From NCBI RefSeq assembly GCF_034347385.1, contig NZ_CP133777.1:496001-560000 (forward strand): a stretch of DNA of 64,000 nt, given 5' to 3'. Made by a program: the position numbers and the translations under genes. The DNA comes from Actimicrobium sp. CCC2.4. GTDB taxonomy: Bacteria > Pseudomonadota > Gammaproteobacteria > Burkholderiales > Burkholderiaceae_D. Within the stretch, counting starts at the first letter, position 1, and each line of letters starts with the position of its first letter. Of the stretch, positions 16,135 through 24,988 are shown in pieces. The notes below the pieces were generated by a model. The model was not told the DNA's origin. It worked only from the letters and a program-made list of their open reading frames with translations, and did no database searches.

Positions 16135-16923
16135 TTAATGCGATGTGCCGAGATAGGCCTTGATGACATCCGGATTGGCCATCACTTCGGCCGGCGTGCC
16201 GTCACCGATTTTCTTGCCGTAATCGAGCACCACGACGCGGTCCGAGATATCCATCACGACGCCCATGTCATGTTCGATCAGCACGATGGTGGTGCCGAAC
16301 TGGTCGTTCACGTCGAGCACGAAGCGGCACATGTCCTGTTTTTCTTCGACGTTCATGCCGGCCATCGGCTCATCAAGTAGCAGCAGACTCGGCTCGGCCG
16401 CCAGCGCGCGCGCCAGCTCGACGCGTTTCTGCAAGCCGTACGGCAAACGCCCGACCGGCGTCTTGCGGATGTGCTGGATTTCGAGGAAGTCGATGACTTC
16501 TTCAACCCGCTTGCGGTGTTCGATTTCTTCGGTGCGGGCCGGTCCCCACCACAGCGCATGGGCAAACAGACCCGACTTCATGCGCGTGTTGCGACCGGTC
16601 ATGATGTTGTCGAGGACCGTCATGCCCTTGAACAGCGCGATGTTCTGGAAGGTCCGGGCGATGCCCTGGTGCGCCACGCGGGTCGGGTTCATCGCATGGC
16701 GCTTTTCGCCATGGAAGGTGATGTCGCCGTGCTGCGGGTGATATACGCCATTGATGACATTGAGCATCGAGCTCTTGCCCGCACCGTTGGGGCCGATGAT
16801 GGCGCGGATTTCGTGTTCCTTGACGTCGAAGGAAATGTCGGTCAGCGCTTTCACGCCGCCGAACGCCAGCGAAATATTCTGCAGGCTCAGGATCACGTCG
16901 CCGGTTTGTCGTTGAGTACTCAT
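16135..16923 (-). CDS. livG: Branched-chain-type ABC transporter ATP-binding protein LivG
   Basis: The second ATPase, 262 residues. Walker A GPNGAGKSS is near residue 46, the signature region LPYGLQKRVELARAL near 160 and Walker B LLLDEPMAGM near 183, followed by the switch His in LIEHDMGVVMDISDRV. The ATG at 16923 gives the normal N-terminus; upstream codons overlap the acyl-CoA synthetase end. It begins 10 bases after that gene's stop, which ties the ligase to the transporter operon. Confidence 0.92.
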   Translation of the reverse strand: MSTQRQTGDVILSLQNISLAFGGVKALTDISFDVKEHEIRAIIGPNGAGKSSMLNVINGVYHPQHGDITFHGEKRHAMNPTRVAHQGIARTFQNIALFKGMTVLDNIMTGRNTRMKSGLFAHALWWGPARTEEIEHRKRVEEVIDFLEIQHIRKTPVGRLPYGLQKRVELARALAAEPSLLLLDEPMAGMNVEEKQDMCRFVLDVNDQFGTTIVLIEHDMGVVMDISDRVVVLDYGKKIGDGTPAEVMANPDVIKAYLGTSH

Positions 16924-16933
16924 GAAGTTCCGA

Positions 16934-18907
16934 TCAGGCTGCGCGCGGGAGAGCGGCGACAATTTTTGCGCTGCGAATTTGCAGGTCGGCGGCGACCATG
17001 CCCTTGCGGCCATCTTCGAACTTGACCTGGGTTTCGATGTATTGCGAGGTCTTGTCCGAGTACAGCGCGTCGATCAGCACCGCGTATTTTTCGGCAATGA
17101 AACCGCGCCGGACCTTGCGGGTGCGGGTCAGTTCGTCGTCATCCGGATCGAGTTCCTTGTGCAGGATCATGAAGCGATGGACTTGTGAGCCGGCCAGCAG
17201 CGGGTCGTGCACCAGGTCGGCATTGACCTTGGCGATGCATTCGGCGATCAGGTCATTGACCGCCGGCAGCGCAGCCAGGTCGGTGTAGCCGCTGTAGGCC
17301 AGGCCGCGTCGTTCGGCCCAGTTGCCCACCGCTGCCATGTCGATGTTGATGAAGGCATTGCACTGCGTGCGCTGGTCGCCGAAAGCCACGGCTTCCTTGA
17401 TGTACGGGAAGAACTTCAGTTTGTTCTCGATGTACTTCGGCGCGAACATCGCGCCATCGGCCATCTTGCCGACATCCTTGGCGCGGTCGATGATCTTCAG
17501 GTGGCCATCGGCATCGAAGAAGCCGGCGTCGCCAGTGAGGAAAAAGCCATCGGCATCGATCGCTTCGGCGGTCGCATCGGGGCGCTTGAAGTAGCCGGTC
17601 ATCAGGCCGCGCGAACGCACCAGTACTTCGCCGCTGTCGCTGAGCTTGATCTCGACGCCCTTCATCGGCTTGCCGACCGTGTCGAGCTTGACGTCGCCGG
17701 AACGCTGCATGCAGACCGACACGCAGGTTTCGGTCATGCCATACAGCTGCTTGAGGTTGATGCCGAGCGAACGATAGAAGTCGAACAGGTCGGGCCCGAT
17801 CGCTTCGCCGCCGGTGTAGGCCACGCGCAGGCGCGACAGGCCCAGCACGTTTTTCAGCGGACCATAAATGAGCAGTTCGCCGAACGCGTATTCGAGCCGG
17901 TCGAGCAGGCTGACGCTGCCTTTGCCATCAAGGATAGGAATGCCGACACGCCGTGCCACGGCCATGAAATGATGGAATAGCTTGCGCTTGATCCAGCTGG
18001 CGTCTTCGATGCGGATCATCACTTGCGTGAGGATGTTTTCATAGACGCGCGGCGGACCGAAATAATAGGTCGGGCCGATTTCGCGCAGGTCGGTCATAAC
18101 CGTCTCCGGCGACTCCGGGCAGTTCAGGCACAGGCCCGTCAGATGCGCTTGCCCATACGAGTACAAAAAGTCGCCGACCCACGCCAGCGGCAGATAACAG
18201 AGCACGTCATCGGCTTCGGTTAGCTGGTCGAACTCGACCAGGTTGGTAGCGGTGGCGATCATCGCTGCATGCGAATGGCAGACGCCCTTCGGCTTGCCGG
18301 TGGTGCCCGAGGTGTACAGGATGATGGCGGTGTCGTCGGGCTGGCCGAGATTGACTTCGCGCATGAAAAAATCGGGATGGGCGAGGTCGTACTTGCGGCC
18401 GATTTCCTGCAGCTTGGCGTAGCTGTCGAGCTCGGGCTGGGCGTAATGGCGCAGGCCGCGTTCGTCATCGACGATGATGTGATGGATCCGGTCGGCCATT
18501 GCCGGCTGGGTCTGCTTGATCTCGAAGAGCTTGTCGACCTGCTCCTGGTCTTCGACCACGGCGAAGTCGATCTCGGCATCCTGCAGCACGTAGGCCATGT
18601 CGGCCGCCGGCGCATCCTGATACAGCGGCACCGGCACGCCGCCCAGGCATTGGACTGCCGACATCGCCCAGTACAGACGCGGCCGGTTGTCGCCGATGAT
18701 GGCCAGATTCATGCCGCGCTTGAAGCCGATCGCCGCCAGCCCGCAGGCCAGCGCACGGACTTCGGCGGCGACTTGCGACCAGCTTGTGGCTTGCCAGATA
18801 CCGAGGTCTTTTTCGCGGAAGGCGGCCTTGTGCGGCCGTTGCTGCGCGTGTTGCAAGAGCAGGTGCGGGAACGTCGTTCCCGTCGCCTTGGTTGTTGTCT
18901 CCACCAT
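16934..18907 (-). CDS. AMP-forming acyl-CoA synthetase (long-chain type)
   Basis: A 657-residue ANL-superfamily enzyme that activates a carboxylic acid to its CoA thioester. The AMP/phosphate loop YTSGTTGKPKG lies near residue 200, LYGMTETC near 385, and the LTGDAGFFDADGHLKIIDRAKD hinge near 465. It resembles the large synthetases encoded with LIV-type transporters in Burkholderiales and is the first gene of the operon acs-livGHMK-livF. Substrate (fatty, branched or aryl-alkanoic acid) cannot be read from the sequence. A divergent Crp/Fnr regulator starts 300 bases upstream. Confidence 0.88.
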   Translation of the reverse strand: MVETTTKATGTTFPHLLLQHAQQRPHKAAFREKDLGIWQATSWSQVAAEVRALACGLAAIGFKRGMNLAIIGDNRPRLYWAMSAVQCLGGVPVPLYQDAPAADMAYVLQDAEIDFAVVEDQEQVDKLFEIKQTQPAMADRIHHIIVDDERGLRHYAQPELDSYAKLQEIGRKYDLAHPDFFMREVNLGQPDDTAIILYTSGTTGKPKGVCHSHAAMIATATNLVEFDQLTEADDVLCYLPLAWVGDFLYSYGQAHLTGLCLNCPESPETVMTDLREIGPTYYFGPPRVYENILTQVMIRIEDASWIKRKLFHHFMAVARRVGIPILDGKGSVSLLDRLEYAFGELLIYGPLKNVLGLSRLRVAYTGGEAIGPDLFDFYRSLGINLKQLYGMTETCVSVCMQRSGDVKLDTVGKPMKGVEIKLSDSGEVLVRSRGLMTGYFKRPDATAEAIDADGFFLTGDAGFFDADGHLKIIDRAKDVGKMADGAMFAPKYIENKLKFFPYIKEAVAFGDQRTQCNAFINIDMAAVGNWAERRGLAYSGYTDLAALPAVNDLIAECIAKVNADLVHDPLLAGSQVHRFMILHKELDPDDDELTRTRKVRRGFIAEKYAVLIDALYSDKTSQYIETQVKFEDGRKGMVAADLQIRSAKIVAALPRAA

Positions 18908-19206
18908 GGTCCTCTTATATTGGGTGCTGCTTGCCGGACTGTGTCCGGCGCGGTGGCACTGCTCTCTGGCAGTGCTCGACGGGTAGTGTGGTCGTTGAAA
19001 CTGACGCGACTCTTACTGTGATTTTTTCTATTTCAGTGATGGGCAATTCGATTGCGCACGATCAAATCGCGCCTGCACCACCGGTACGTCTACAATGACA
19101 ACGTCCGGCTTTTGTTTGATAGATAGTAGTTGCTCGTCTCGCTGCAGGTTGTCACCGGCACGACAATCAAGGATTTATTTCATCACTTTCGTTGGCGCAC
19201 TGCACC
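18908..19206. promoter_or_regulatory. Divergent intergenic region, acyl-CoA synthetase / Crp-type regulator
   Basis: This space must hold the promoters of both the synthetase-liv operon (minus strand) and the Crp/Fnr gene (plus strand). I could not identify a convincing -35/-10 pair or a Crp-like dyad. Regulation of the operon by the divergent regulator is only a positional inference. Confidence 0.4.
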
Positions 19207-19893
19207 ATGACCCCAGTTCCTTCCAGCATCGCGCAATTCCTCGATCAGACCTTTTGGGCACCGTCGCTGACCCAGGCGCAGCGCGAGCGTGTTGCCTGCG
19301 AAATGAGCGAGCGCGTGGTGCCGGCCGGCGGGTATGCCTGCCGCAAGGCGGAACCCGTCGATCACTGGATCGGCGTGATGTCGGGCCTGCTGAAAATGAG
19401 CAGCGTCTCGCCCGAAGGCAAGATCGTCACCTTCACCGGCATGGGGCCGGGCGGCTGGTTTGGCGAAGGCTCGGTGCTGAAAACCGAAGTGCGCCGCTAC
19501 GATGTGGTGGCGCTGCGCGAAAGCCGGCTGGCGTATATGCCGCGCGCGACCTTCACGTGGCTGCTCGACACCAGTATTTCGTTTAACCGTTTTTTGCTGC
19601 TGCAATTGAACGAGCGTCTCGGCCTGTTTATTTCGCTGGTCGAATATGACCGCATGCTCGACCCGGATACGCGCGTGGCACGGTGCCTGGCGGCGCTGTT
19701 CAATCCATACCTGAATCCGCACAATGGCTTGCAACTACAGATCTCGCAGGAAGAAATCGGCTACCTCTGCGGCACCTCGCGCCAGCGTGCCAACCAGGCC
19801 TTGCAGGTGCTCGAAAGAGATGGCTTGCTGAGTGTGGATTACGGTGGCATCACGATACTGAACCTGGCCGGCTTGCGACTTTTCGGCAGTTGA
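19207..19893 (+). CDS. Crp/Fnr-family transcriptional regulator
   Basis: A 228-residue regulator with an N-terminal cyclic-nucleotide-binding-like beta barrel (about 20-140; GPGGWFGEGSVL at the position of the phosphate cassette) and a C-terminal winged helix (about 150-225; ISQEEIGYLCGTSRQRANQALQ). No FNR-type cysteine cluster for an iron-sulfur centre is visible. The ATG at 19207 is preferred over a TTG at 19192. It is divergent from the synthetase-liv operon and is a plausible regulator of it. Confidence 0.85.
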   Translation: MTPVPSSIAQFLDQTFWAPSLTQAQRERVACEMSERVVPAGGYACRKAEPVDHWIGVMSGLLKMSSVSPEGKIVTFTGMGPGGWFGEGSVLKTEVRRYDVVALRESRLAYMPRATFTWLLDTSISFNRFLLLQLNERLGLFISLVEYDRMLDPDTRVARCLAALFNPYLNPHNGLQLQISQEEIGYLCGTSRQRANQALQVLERDGLLSVDYGGITILNLAGLRLFGS

Positions 19894-20008
19894 TGGCCGA
19901 CGCCAGGCGCGTGGCCACCATTGAACCGGGTGTTTCCATCACGGAAACGCTGTGGCATATTGTCCGTTGCATTGCCCTCTTCTCCCCTGACCAACCCGGA
20001 ACGCTGCA

Positions 20009-20350
20009 ATGACTTTTACCGATGCAATCAAGACCTGTTTTTCGAAATACGCCGACTTCAACGACCGCGCGTCGCGCGAAGAGTACTGGTACTTCGCCTT
20101 GTTCACGTTGCTCGGCAGTCTCGTGCTGACGATGATCGACAACACCGCCAGTGGTGTGTTTTCGCTGGTCACGCTGGTGCCGTCGATTGCTGCTGCGAGC
20201 CGTCGCCTGCACGATACCAACCGCAGCGGCTGGCTGCAGCTGTTGTGGCTGGTACCGCTGATTGGCTGGATCGTGGTGGTGGTGTTCCTGGTGCAGCAGG
20301 CAAAAGAACCCAATCAGTTCGGGGTGTCCCCGGACCATTCGTTGTCGTGA
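20009..20350 (+). CDS. DUF805-family membrane protein
   Basis: A 113-residue small inner-membrane protein of the DUF805 family. It has the typical start (FSKYADFNDRASREEYWYF), the SRRLHDTNRSGW motif near residue 70 and two or three hydrophobic segments. The function of the family is unknown. It is followed by the diguanylate cyclase gene 21 bases later, probably on the same transcript. Confidence 0.85.
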   Translation: MTFTDAIKTCFSKYADFNDRASREEYWYFALFTLLGSLVLTMIDNTASGVFSLVTLVPSIAAASRRLHDTNRSGWLQLLWLVPLIGWIVVVVFLVQQAKEPNQFGVSPDHSLS

Positions 20351-20371
20351 CATTAAACGGAGCTTGTTACC

Positions 20372-20998
20372 ATGAACATTGAGCCGGATGCTGCTACCGA
20401 AATCGCCCTGCTGCGCCAGCAGCTCGCCGTCAGTGAAGAAGAACTGCGCACCTTGCGTGCCGGGATCACGTCACTGATCCGGCATGATGCGCTGACCGGC
20501 GTGATGAACCGCCGCACGCTGCTTGAAACGCTGGATGGCGAACTGCAACGTTCGCGCCGGACCGGCCAGCCGTTCTGTTTCGCCATCGTCGATCTCGATC
20601 ACTTCCGTCGCATCAATGAACAATACGGTATGGCCGCCGGTGACCGCGTGCTCAAGGCCGTGTCGGACACCGCCCAGAAATTATTGCGCGGCATGGACCG
20701 TTTCGGCCGGCTCGGCGGCGAAGAATTCGGCATCGTGATGCCGGCCACCTGGCTCGATAGCGCGGCCACGGCAATGACGCGCCTGCGCACGGCGGTCGCC
20801 GCCTGCGACTGGGCCGGCATGACTGACGGCACCGTCGTCACGTTTTCGGCCGGCCTGACGACCAATGCGCCGGCCGACACGGCCGGCCACCTGCTGCAAC
20901 GCGCCGAATCGGCCCTGCTGCAAGCCAAGCTCGATGGCCGTAATTGCACGGTCGTCGTGGAAGAACCCTTACCTACTATGACGGACCCTGATGACTGA
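20372..20998 (+). CDS. GGDEF-domain diguanylate cyclase
   Basis: A 208-residue cytoplasmic protein made of a short N-terminal coiled coil (about residues 1-35; [19 protein letters not shown]) and one GGDEF domain. The active-site loop is GGEEF, and RGMD lies exactly five residues before it, the position of the RxxD inhibitory I-site. It therefore should make c-di-GMP with product inhibition. There is no sensory domain. The amyloid operon starts 1.6 kb downstream, and c-di-GMP control of that operon is a possibility, not something shown here. Confidence 0.9.
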   Translation: MNIEPDAATEIALLRQQLAVSEEELRTLRAGITSLIRHDALTGVMNRRTLLETLDGELQRSRRTGQPFCFAIVDLDHFRRINEQYGMAAGDRVLKAVSDTAQKLLRGMDRFGRLGGEEFGIVMPATWLDSAATAMTRLRTAVAACDWAGMTDGTVVTFSAGLTTNAPADTAGHLLQRAESALLQAKLDGRNCTVVVEEPLPTMTDPDD

Positions 20999-21197
20999 TC
21001 CCTTGCATGGCATGACCCTCGAAGCAATGCTCACCGCGCTGGTGGCGCAACACGGCTGGGAGGGATTGGCGCAGCGCATCGATGTGCGTTGCTTCAAAAG
21101 TGATCCGAGCATCAAGTCCAGCCTGACTTTTTTGCGCCGCACGCCATGGGCGCGGGCGGAAGTGGAAGCACTTTTTTTGCGTCTTGCCCCGCTCTGA
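20991..21197 (+). CDS. VF530-family small DNA-binding protein
   Basis: A 68-residue protein that matches the VF530 family almost throughout: [39 protein letters not shown] and [11 protein letters not shown]. The start overlaps the end of the cyclase gene, implying translational coupling. Family members are small double-helix proteins described as DNA-binding; the cellular role is not known. Confidence 0.85.
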   Translation: MTDPLHGMTLEAMLTALVAQHGWEGLAQRIDVRCFKSDPSIKSSLTFLRRTPWARAEVEALFLRLAPL

Positions 21198-21276
21198 AGC
21201 GCACTGATGACCCTGTCGTTGCAACGATGATACGGTTCCCGACAGACCTGGTGGTCGGGTTATCCAGAGCGCTGGT

Positions 21277-22191
21277 TCAGACTGCTTGCCACGGGTCCGC
21301 TTCCGGTTCCGGAAAAGTGCTGCTGATGAAGTCGATGAAAGAGCGCACTTTGGCGGACAGCTGGCGGCGACTCGGATAGACCATCGTGACTGCCAGCTTG
21401 CCCAGATGATGCTGCGGCAGCAGGCGCACCAGCCGGCCCGAACTCAGGTCATCCCCGAGCGTGAAGGACGAGCGGATGACAATGCCCATGCCGGCCAGCG
21501 CGCACTGGCGCAACAGGTTGCCATCGTTCGACACCAGCTTGCTGGTAATCGGGACATCGACGCTGCGCTTGTTGATGATGAGGCTCCAGTGATGCCGCAA
21601 TTGTTCGTACGCAAAATTGAGGCAGACATGCTGCGAGATATCTTCCGGCTCCAGCGGTGCACCGTGCAGCCGGATGTAATCGGGCGAGGCACACAGGATG
21701 ATGTCCGACAGGCCGAGCTGGCGCGCAATCATGCTGGCATCGAACTTCTGCAGTTCAATAAACATGCCGATGTCGAAACCTTCTTCGACCAGATCGACCG
21801 TGTGGTCCGACAGCGTGACATCGAGTTTTACCTCCGGAAATAGCAGCGCATAGCGGGGTAACAACTGCGCCAGTTGCAACTGGCCAAAACCAAGGTGCGA
21901 GTAAATCCGTAACGTGCCGGCCGGCTTGTTCGACTGCGACGACGCCATCGCATCGGCATCGTCGATATCCTGCAGGATCTGCTTGGTGCGTTCCAGATAG
22001 ATCAGGCCGGTCTCGGTCAGCGACAAGCGGCGCGTCGTGCGATTGAGCAAGCGTACGCCCAGATGTTTTTCGAGGTCTGCGACGTGGCGGGTTACCACCG
22101 CATTCGACATGTCCAGGGCCAGGCCGGCACCGGCAAAACTGCCTTGCTCGACCACCTTGGCAAAGACGCGCATCGATTGCAAGCGATCCAT
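21277..22191 (-). CDS. LysR-family transcriptional regulator
   Basis: A 304-residue LysR protein. The N-terminal winged helix spans about residues 1-60 (MRVFAKVVEQGSFAGAGLAL, then HVADLEKHLGVRLLNRTTRR), followed by a periplasmic-binding-protein-like effector domain. It points away from the amyloid operon, with 397 bases between its start and fapB. LysR genes usually control a divergent neighbour, but fapB has a sigma-54 promoter, so this regulator's target is uncertain. Confidence 0.9.
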   Translation of the reverse strand: MDRLQSMRVFAKVVEQGSFAGAGLALDMSNAVVTRHVADLEKHLGVRLLNRTTRRLSLTETGLIYLERTKQILQDIDDADAMASSQSNKPAGTLRIYSHLGFGQLQLAQLLPRYALLFPEVKLDVTLSDHTVDLVEEGFDIGMFIELQKFDASMIARQLGLSDIILCASPDYIRLHGAPLEPEDISQHVCLNFAYEQLRHHWSLIINKRSVDVPITSKLVSNDGNLLRQCALAGMGIVIRSSFTLGDDLSSGRLVRLLPQHHLGKLAVTMVYPSRRQLSAKVRSFIDFISSTFPEPEADPWQAV

Positions 22192-22414
22192 CGGACATCC
22201 TGATTGTGTGTTCGGGCGGCCATTATTCCACTGTTCCGGTGCGGGGTGATCTATCAGTTTCGATACATTTCAGGACAGCTTATCCGGGGCGCGTTCGTGC
22301 CTCTGTTGCGGGTGTCGCTGAGAGTGTCCGCGTCACTGATGTCTCGCCAATCCCTCTTCCTGTTCCCACTTATCTGTATCAAACCTGAAACCAAGCAGGA
22401 CCGTTTGAGGGATT

Positions 22415-22439
22415 TTTTGTCGCCTTTCGGGCGACAAAA
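22415..22439. promoter_or_regulatory. Perfect inverted repeat upstream of the amyloid operon
   Basis: TTTTGTCGCC at 22415-22424 and GGCGACAAAA at 22430-22439 are exact reverse complements separated by five bases. The dyad ends 17 bases before the -24 element of the sigma-54 promoter. No gene upstream is transcribed toward it, so a terminator role is less likely than a protein-binding site. It is rather close to the promoter for a classical enhancer, so it could also bind a repressor. Confidence 0.5.
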
Positions 22440-22456
22440 CTAGCTGCCAAGCGGTG

Positions 22457-22472
22457 TGGCACGTCGCTTGCG
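22457..22472 (+). promoter_or_regulatory. Sigma-54 promoter of the fap-like operon
   Basis: TGGCAC at 22457-22462, five bases, then TTGC at 22468-22471: an exact match to the -24/-12 consensus with correct spacing. The expected start of transcription is near 22483, leaving a leader of about 105 bases before fapB. Sigma-54 promoters need an AAA+ activator, and one is encoded at the far end of this operon. Confidence 0.85.
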
Positions 22473-22588
22473 ATGTTAGCCCCGATGCGACCGGGACGTG
22501 GATGAAAATTCCGGTAGTGGTCGCCGCATTGAGGTGGCATCAGAGGCACTTTTCTGCCAATTTTTTTTACCGTTCCAGGAGGGCTGAA

Positions 22589-23215
22589 ATGTTGCAGATT
22601 TCATTGAAGACCATGCTGGCGGTCCTTGGTGCGGCTGTGCTGTCCGTACCGGTTGGCGCGCAGCACGTGTCGTCGGGCTTGCTGCCGTCGTCGCTTAGCG
22701 TGATTTCGGATACGGCACTGTCCAACGCAACAGGCCACGTCGGATTCAATTCAAGCGCCGGTCAGGGTAACGCGCAGTCCAACGCGACTGCCTTGGGTTT
22801 CGGCGGTAGCGGCGTCATCAGTGGTGCCGATCTGGTCAGCGACCATCAAGGTGCGGTAGCCGTCAACGGCGTGCGGGGTAATGAGGACGTGGTCATTCGT
22901 GGTGATGCTTTCCGGGCAGCGCGTGGCGTGATCTCCGTCAATCAATCCAGTGGCAGTGGCAATGCGCAAACCAACATGGTCTTGCTTGGTATCAGCGGCA
23001 TATCGGAAATCGCGATCGATCAACTGGTGCAGGTCAGTGCTGTTGCGCCGGCTGATTCTGCCGGGCCCGAAGCCAGACCGGCGGTGCGTCGCGCCGAGAT
23101 TGCCGACTCAGCGTTCGCCGGTTCGCGCGGCATTGTTCAGGTCAACCAATCGGCGGGATTGGGCAATCGTACCGCCAACGTGTTCGCACTCAACGTCAGT
23201 TCCGTAGTGCCGTAG
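22589..23215 (+). CDS. fapB: FapB-like amyloid nucleator/minor subunit
   Basis: A 208-residue secreted protein with a signal peptide (about 1-24, ending VGAQ). It carries three spaced repeats of the form GxxxxNxxxGxGNxxxN: GHVGFNSSAGQGNAQSN (near 49-65), GVISVNQSSGSGNAQTN (near 115) and GIVQVNQSAGLGNRTAN (near 185). Such Gln/Asn-rich repeats with long linkers characterise FapB and FapC, the nucleator and main fibre of the Pseudomonas functional amyloid. Position first in the operon and size fit FapB. The start has AGGAGG six bases upstream. No cysteine is visible. Confidence 0.78.
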   Translation: MLQISLKTMLAVLGAAVLSVPVGAQHVSSGLLPSSLSVISDTALSNATGHVGFNSSAGQGNAQSNATALGFGGSGVISGADLVSDHQGAVAVNGVRGNEDVVIRGDAFRAARGVISVNQSSGSGNAQTNMVLLGISGISEIAIDQLVQVSAVAPADSAGPEARPAVRRAEIADSAFAGSRGIVQVNQSAGLGNRTANVFALNVSSVVP

Positions 23216-23311
23216 CCGGGGAATGGCACGGAGTTTTTGCAGGTGGAAGTGGGCAGTGCCGTTCAGTACGTCGACCGACGTATTTTTATTCATATTCTTA
23301 AGGAGGACTTC

Positions 23312-24124
23312 ATGAAACCAACTAAATTCGTTCTTGCTGCGGCACTGGCTGCTGCCTTTGCTGCGCCTGCCATGGCCGGTGAAGTGACGGGCGTTACCGC
23401 GTCCCTGATCGCCAACGGCACCGTCATCGGCAATGCGATTGGCGTGTCGGGCCGCATCGGTGTTGCGGGTGACATCAATGTGCTATCGGAGTCGGGTGCC
23501 GTGCTGGATACCGAGCAATTTTCTACCGTTACCGTGACACCGGCCATCGTCACCCCACCCGCCGGTGTCGGCTCGACGGGCGGCACAACAGGTGTGGTGG
23601 CTGATCCCAACACTGCCACCATCGACGGTACGGCCGGGAACAATGCGCAGGGCAATATCGCCATCAACGTTGCTGCGGGTAATGGCAATGGACAGAGCAA
23701 TTCTGTCGCGTTGTCGGCCGTCGATGCACAGCGGGTATTTGCCTCGGCGCAAACCTTCGCTGAACAGCGGTCCAACAACACCATTACGGTCGCTCCGCTC
23801 CAGGTAAATTCTGCTTATCTGGTGGATGCATTGTCCGGCGCAAGCGGCAATATCAGCGCGAACGTTGCGGGTGGCGACGGAAACCTGCAACAAAACCAGC
23901 TGGCTGCTTCGGTTAATTCGAATGGCACGCTGGCCAAGGCAACGGGCTCGAATCTGCAGGACATTCGTGGCACCGTCATTCTCGGCGCTGGTGGCATCAA
24001 CACGGCCACATTGGGTGGGGCTGCACTGTCTGGCGCCCAAGGAAATATTGGTGCCAATATCGCGGCGGGTATCAGCAACGTGCAACGTAACAGTCTGTCG
24101 ATCGCAGCCGCTTCCGGACTCTGA
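23312..24124 (+). CDS. fapC: FapC-like major amyloid subunit
   Basis: A 270-residue secreted protein with a clear signal peptide (1-22, ending AMAG). Three repeats occur: GNIAINVAAGNGNGQSN (near 110), GNISANVAGGDGNLQQN (near 180) and GNIGANIAAGISNVQRN (near 245). They closely resemble the repeats I know from Pseudomonas FapC, and the linkers are low in charge and rich in Ala, Thr, Val and Asn. An ideal AAGGAGG lies before the ATG, which fits high expression. A stable hairpin follows the gene. As in Pseudomonas, it is longer than FapB and lies directly behind it. Fibre formation is inferred. Confidence 0.8.
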   Translation: MKPTKFVLAAALAAAFAAPAMAGEVTGVTASLIANGTVIGNAIGVSGRIGVAGDINVLSESGAVLDTEQFSTVTVTPAIVTPPAGVGSTGGTTGVVADPNTATIDGTAGNNAQGNIAINVAAGNGNGQSNSVALSAVDAQRVFASAQTFAEQRSNNTITVAPLQVNSAYLVDALSGASGNISANVAGGDGNLQQNQLAASVNSNGTLAKATGSNLQDIRGTVILGAGGINTATLGGAALSGAQGNIGANIAAGISNVQRNSLSIAAASGL

Positions 24125-24134
24125 TCGTATTTCG

Positions 24135-24176
24135 GGCGCTGGCTTTGAGGAAGGTTTTACTCCTCCGGTCAGCGCC
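24135..24176 (+). promoter_or_regulatory. Intercistronic stem-loop between fapC and fapD
   Basis: GGCGCTG at 24135-24141 pairs with CAGCGCC at 24170-24176, and inside it GAGGA (24147-24151) pairs with TCCTC (24161-24165). No T-run follows, so it is not a standard terminator. It could protect the fapBC part of the mRNA from 3' decay and so raise subunit output over export proteins. Confidence 0.5.
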
Positions 24177-24249
24177 GGCTTGATGGATGGTTGCTTTCCT
24201 GTGCATGCCGTTTCTGCTGGCGGTAGCAAGGTCTACGAGGGGATAGGTG

Positions 24250-24972
24250 ATGGATAAGCGCCTCTGGTCTGTTGCTGTCGTGATGCTGGCAAATTGTGTC
24301 GGGCACGGGCCGTTGCATGCGCAGCAGAGTGGCGCTCTTGTCGGCTCGCACCAGGAAATTGGCAATGTCGTGCCGGGGCTTTCTACGCAGAGGCTGGCCA
24401 TACGGTCGTTGCGCGACTTGCGTTTCAAAGGGCTGGTTCAGCAACAGCAGGATTTCAGTTGCGGTGCCGCTGCGTTGGCGACATTGCTGCAGCAAGTCTA
24501 CGGACGACCGATCAGCGAGGCCGACGTGATTGCCGACATGCTGAGAAATACCGATCCGGAGTTGGCGAAATCCCAGGGATTTTCGCTGCTTGACATGAAG
24601 AGCTACGTAGAACGTATCGGGTTACGCGGACGTGGCTATGTGGTTGATCGCACAAGCTTGCGGGCGGTCAAGATCCCGGTAATCGCGCTACAGAATAATG
24701 GCGGTTACAAACATTTTGTGATCATCAAGAAAGTAGTTGGCGACACGATATTCATCGCCGATCCCGCGCTGGGTCACCGGCAAATGGTGCTGGATGATTT
24801 TGTCAGCGGCTGGAACAACATCGTATTTGCCGTCGTCGGGGACGGGCTCCGGGCGGACAACGCACTGATTGCCTCCGCTCAGCCGCTAGCGCCATTGCAG
24901 AGGGCGGGCATCGTGACGCAAACATTGCCGCAGCAACGTCAGTTCGGTTTGCTGGGCATCGATACTTTTTAA
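24250..24972 (+). CDS. fapD: FapD-like C39-family cysteine peptidase
   Basis: A 240-residue secreted or periplasmic protein with an N-terminal signal region. The peptidase C39 core is evident: QQQDFSCGAAALATLL (near 68; Gln of the oxyanion hole and catalytic Cys), GGYKHFVIIKKV (near 153; catalytic His) and IADPALGHRQM (near 168; Asp). FapD of Pseudomonas is such a protease and is needed for Fap assembly. The ATG at 24250 is chosen; a GTG lies one codon before. Its place directly after the two subunit genes matches the fap order. Confidence 0.8.
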   Translation: MDKRLWSVAVVMLANCVGHGPLHAQQSGALVGSHQEIGNVVPGLSTQRLAIRSLRDLRFKGLVQQQQDFSCGAAALATLLQQVYGRPISEADVIADMLRNTDPELAKSQGFSLLDMKSYVERIGLRGRGYVVDRTSLRAVKIPVIALQNNGGYKHFVIIKKVVGDTIFIADPALGHRQMVLDDFVSGWNNIVFAVVGDGLRADNALIASAQPLAPLQRAGIVTQTLPQQRQFGLLGIDTF

Positions 24973-24988
24973 TGTGAAGGGAAATCGT

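Noticed and set aside
18269-19021. A 250-codon plus-strand frame over the acyl-CoA synthetase
   Set aside because: It is a shadow of the well-supported minus-strand enzyme and has no recognisable domain.
22192-22588. A hidden fapA in the gap before fapB
   Set aside because: No frame of about 100 or more codons with a signal peptide and ribosome binding site is present; the gap is taken up by the sigma-54 promoter, the dyad and the leader.
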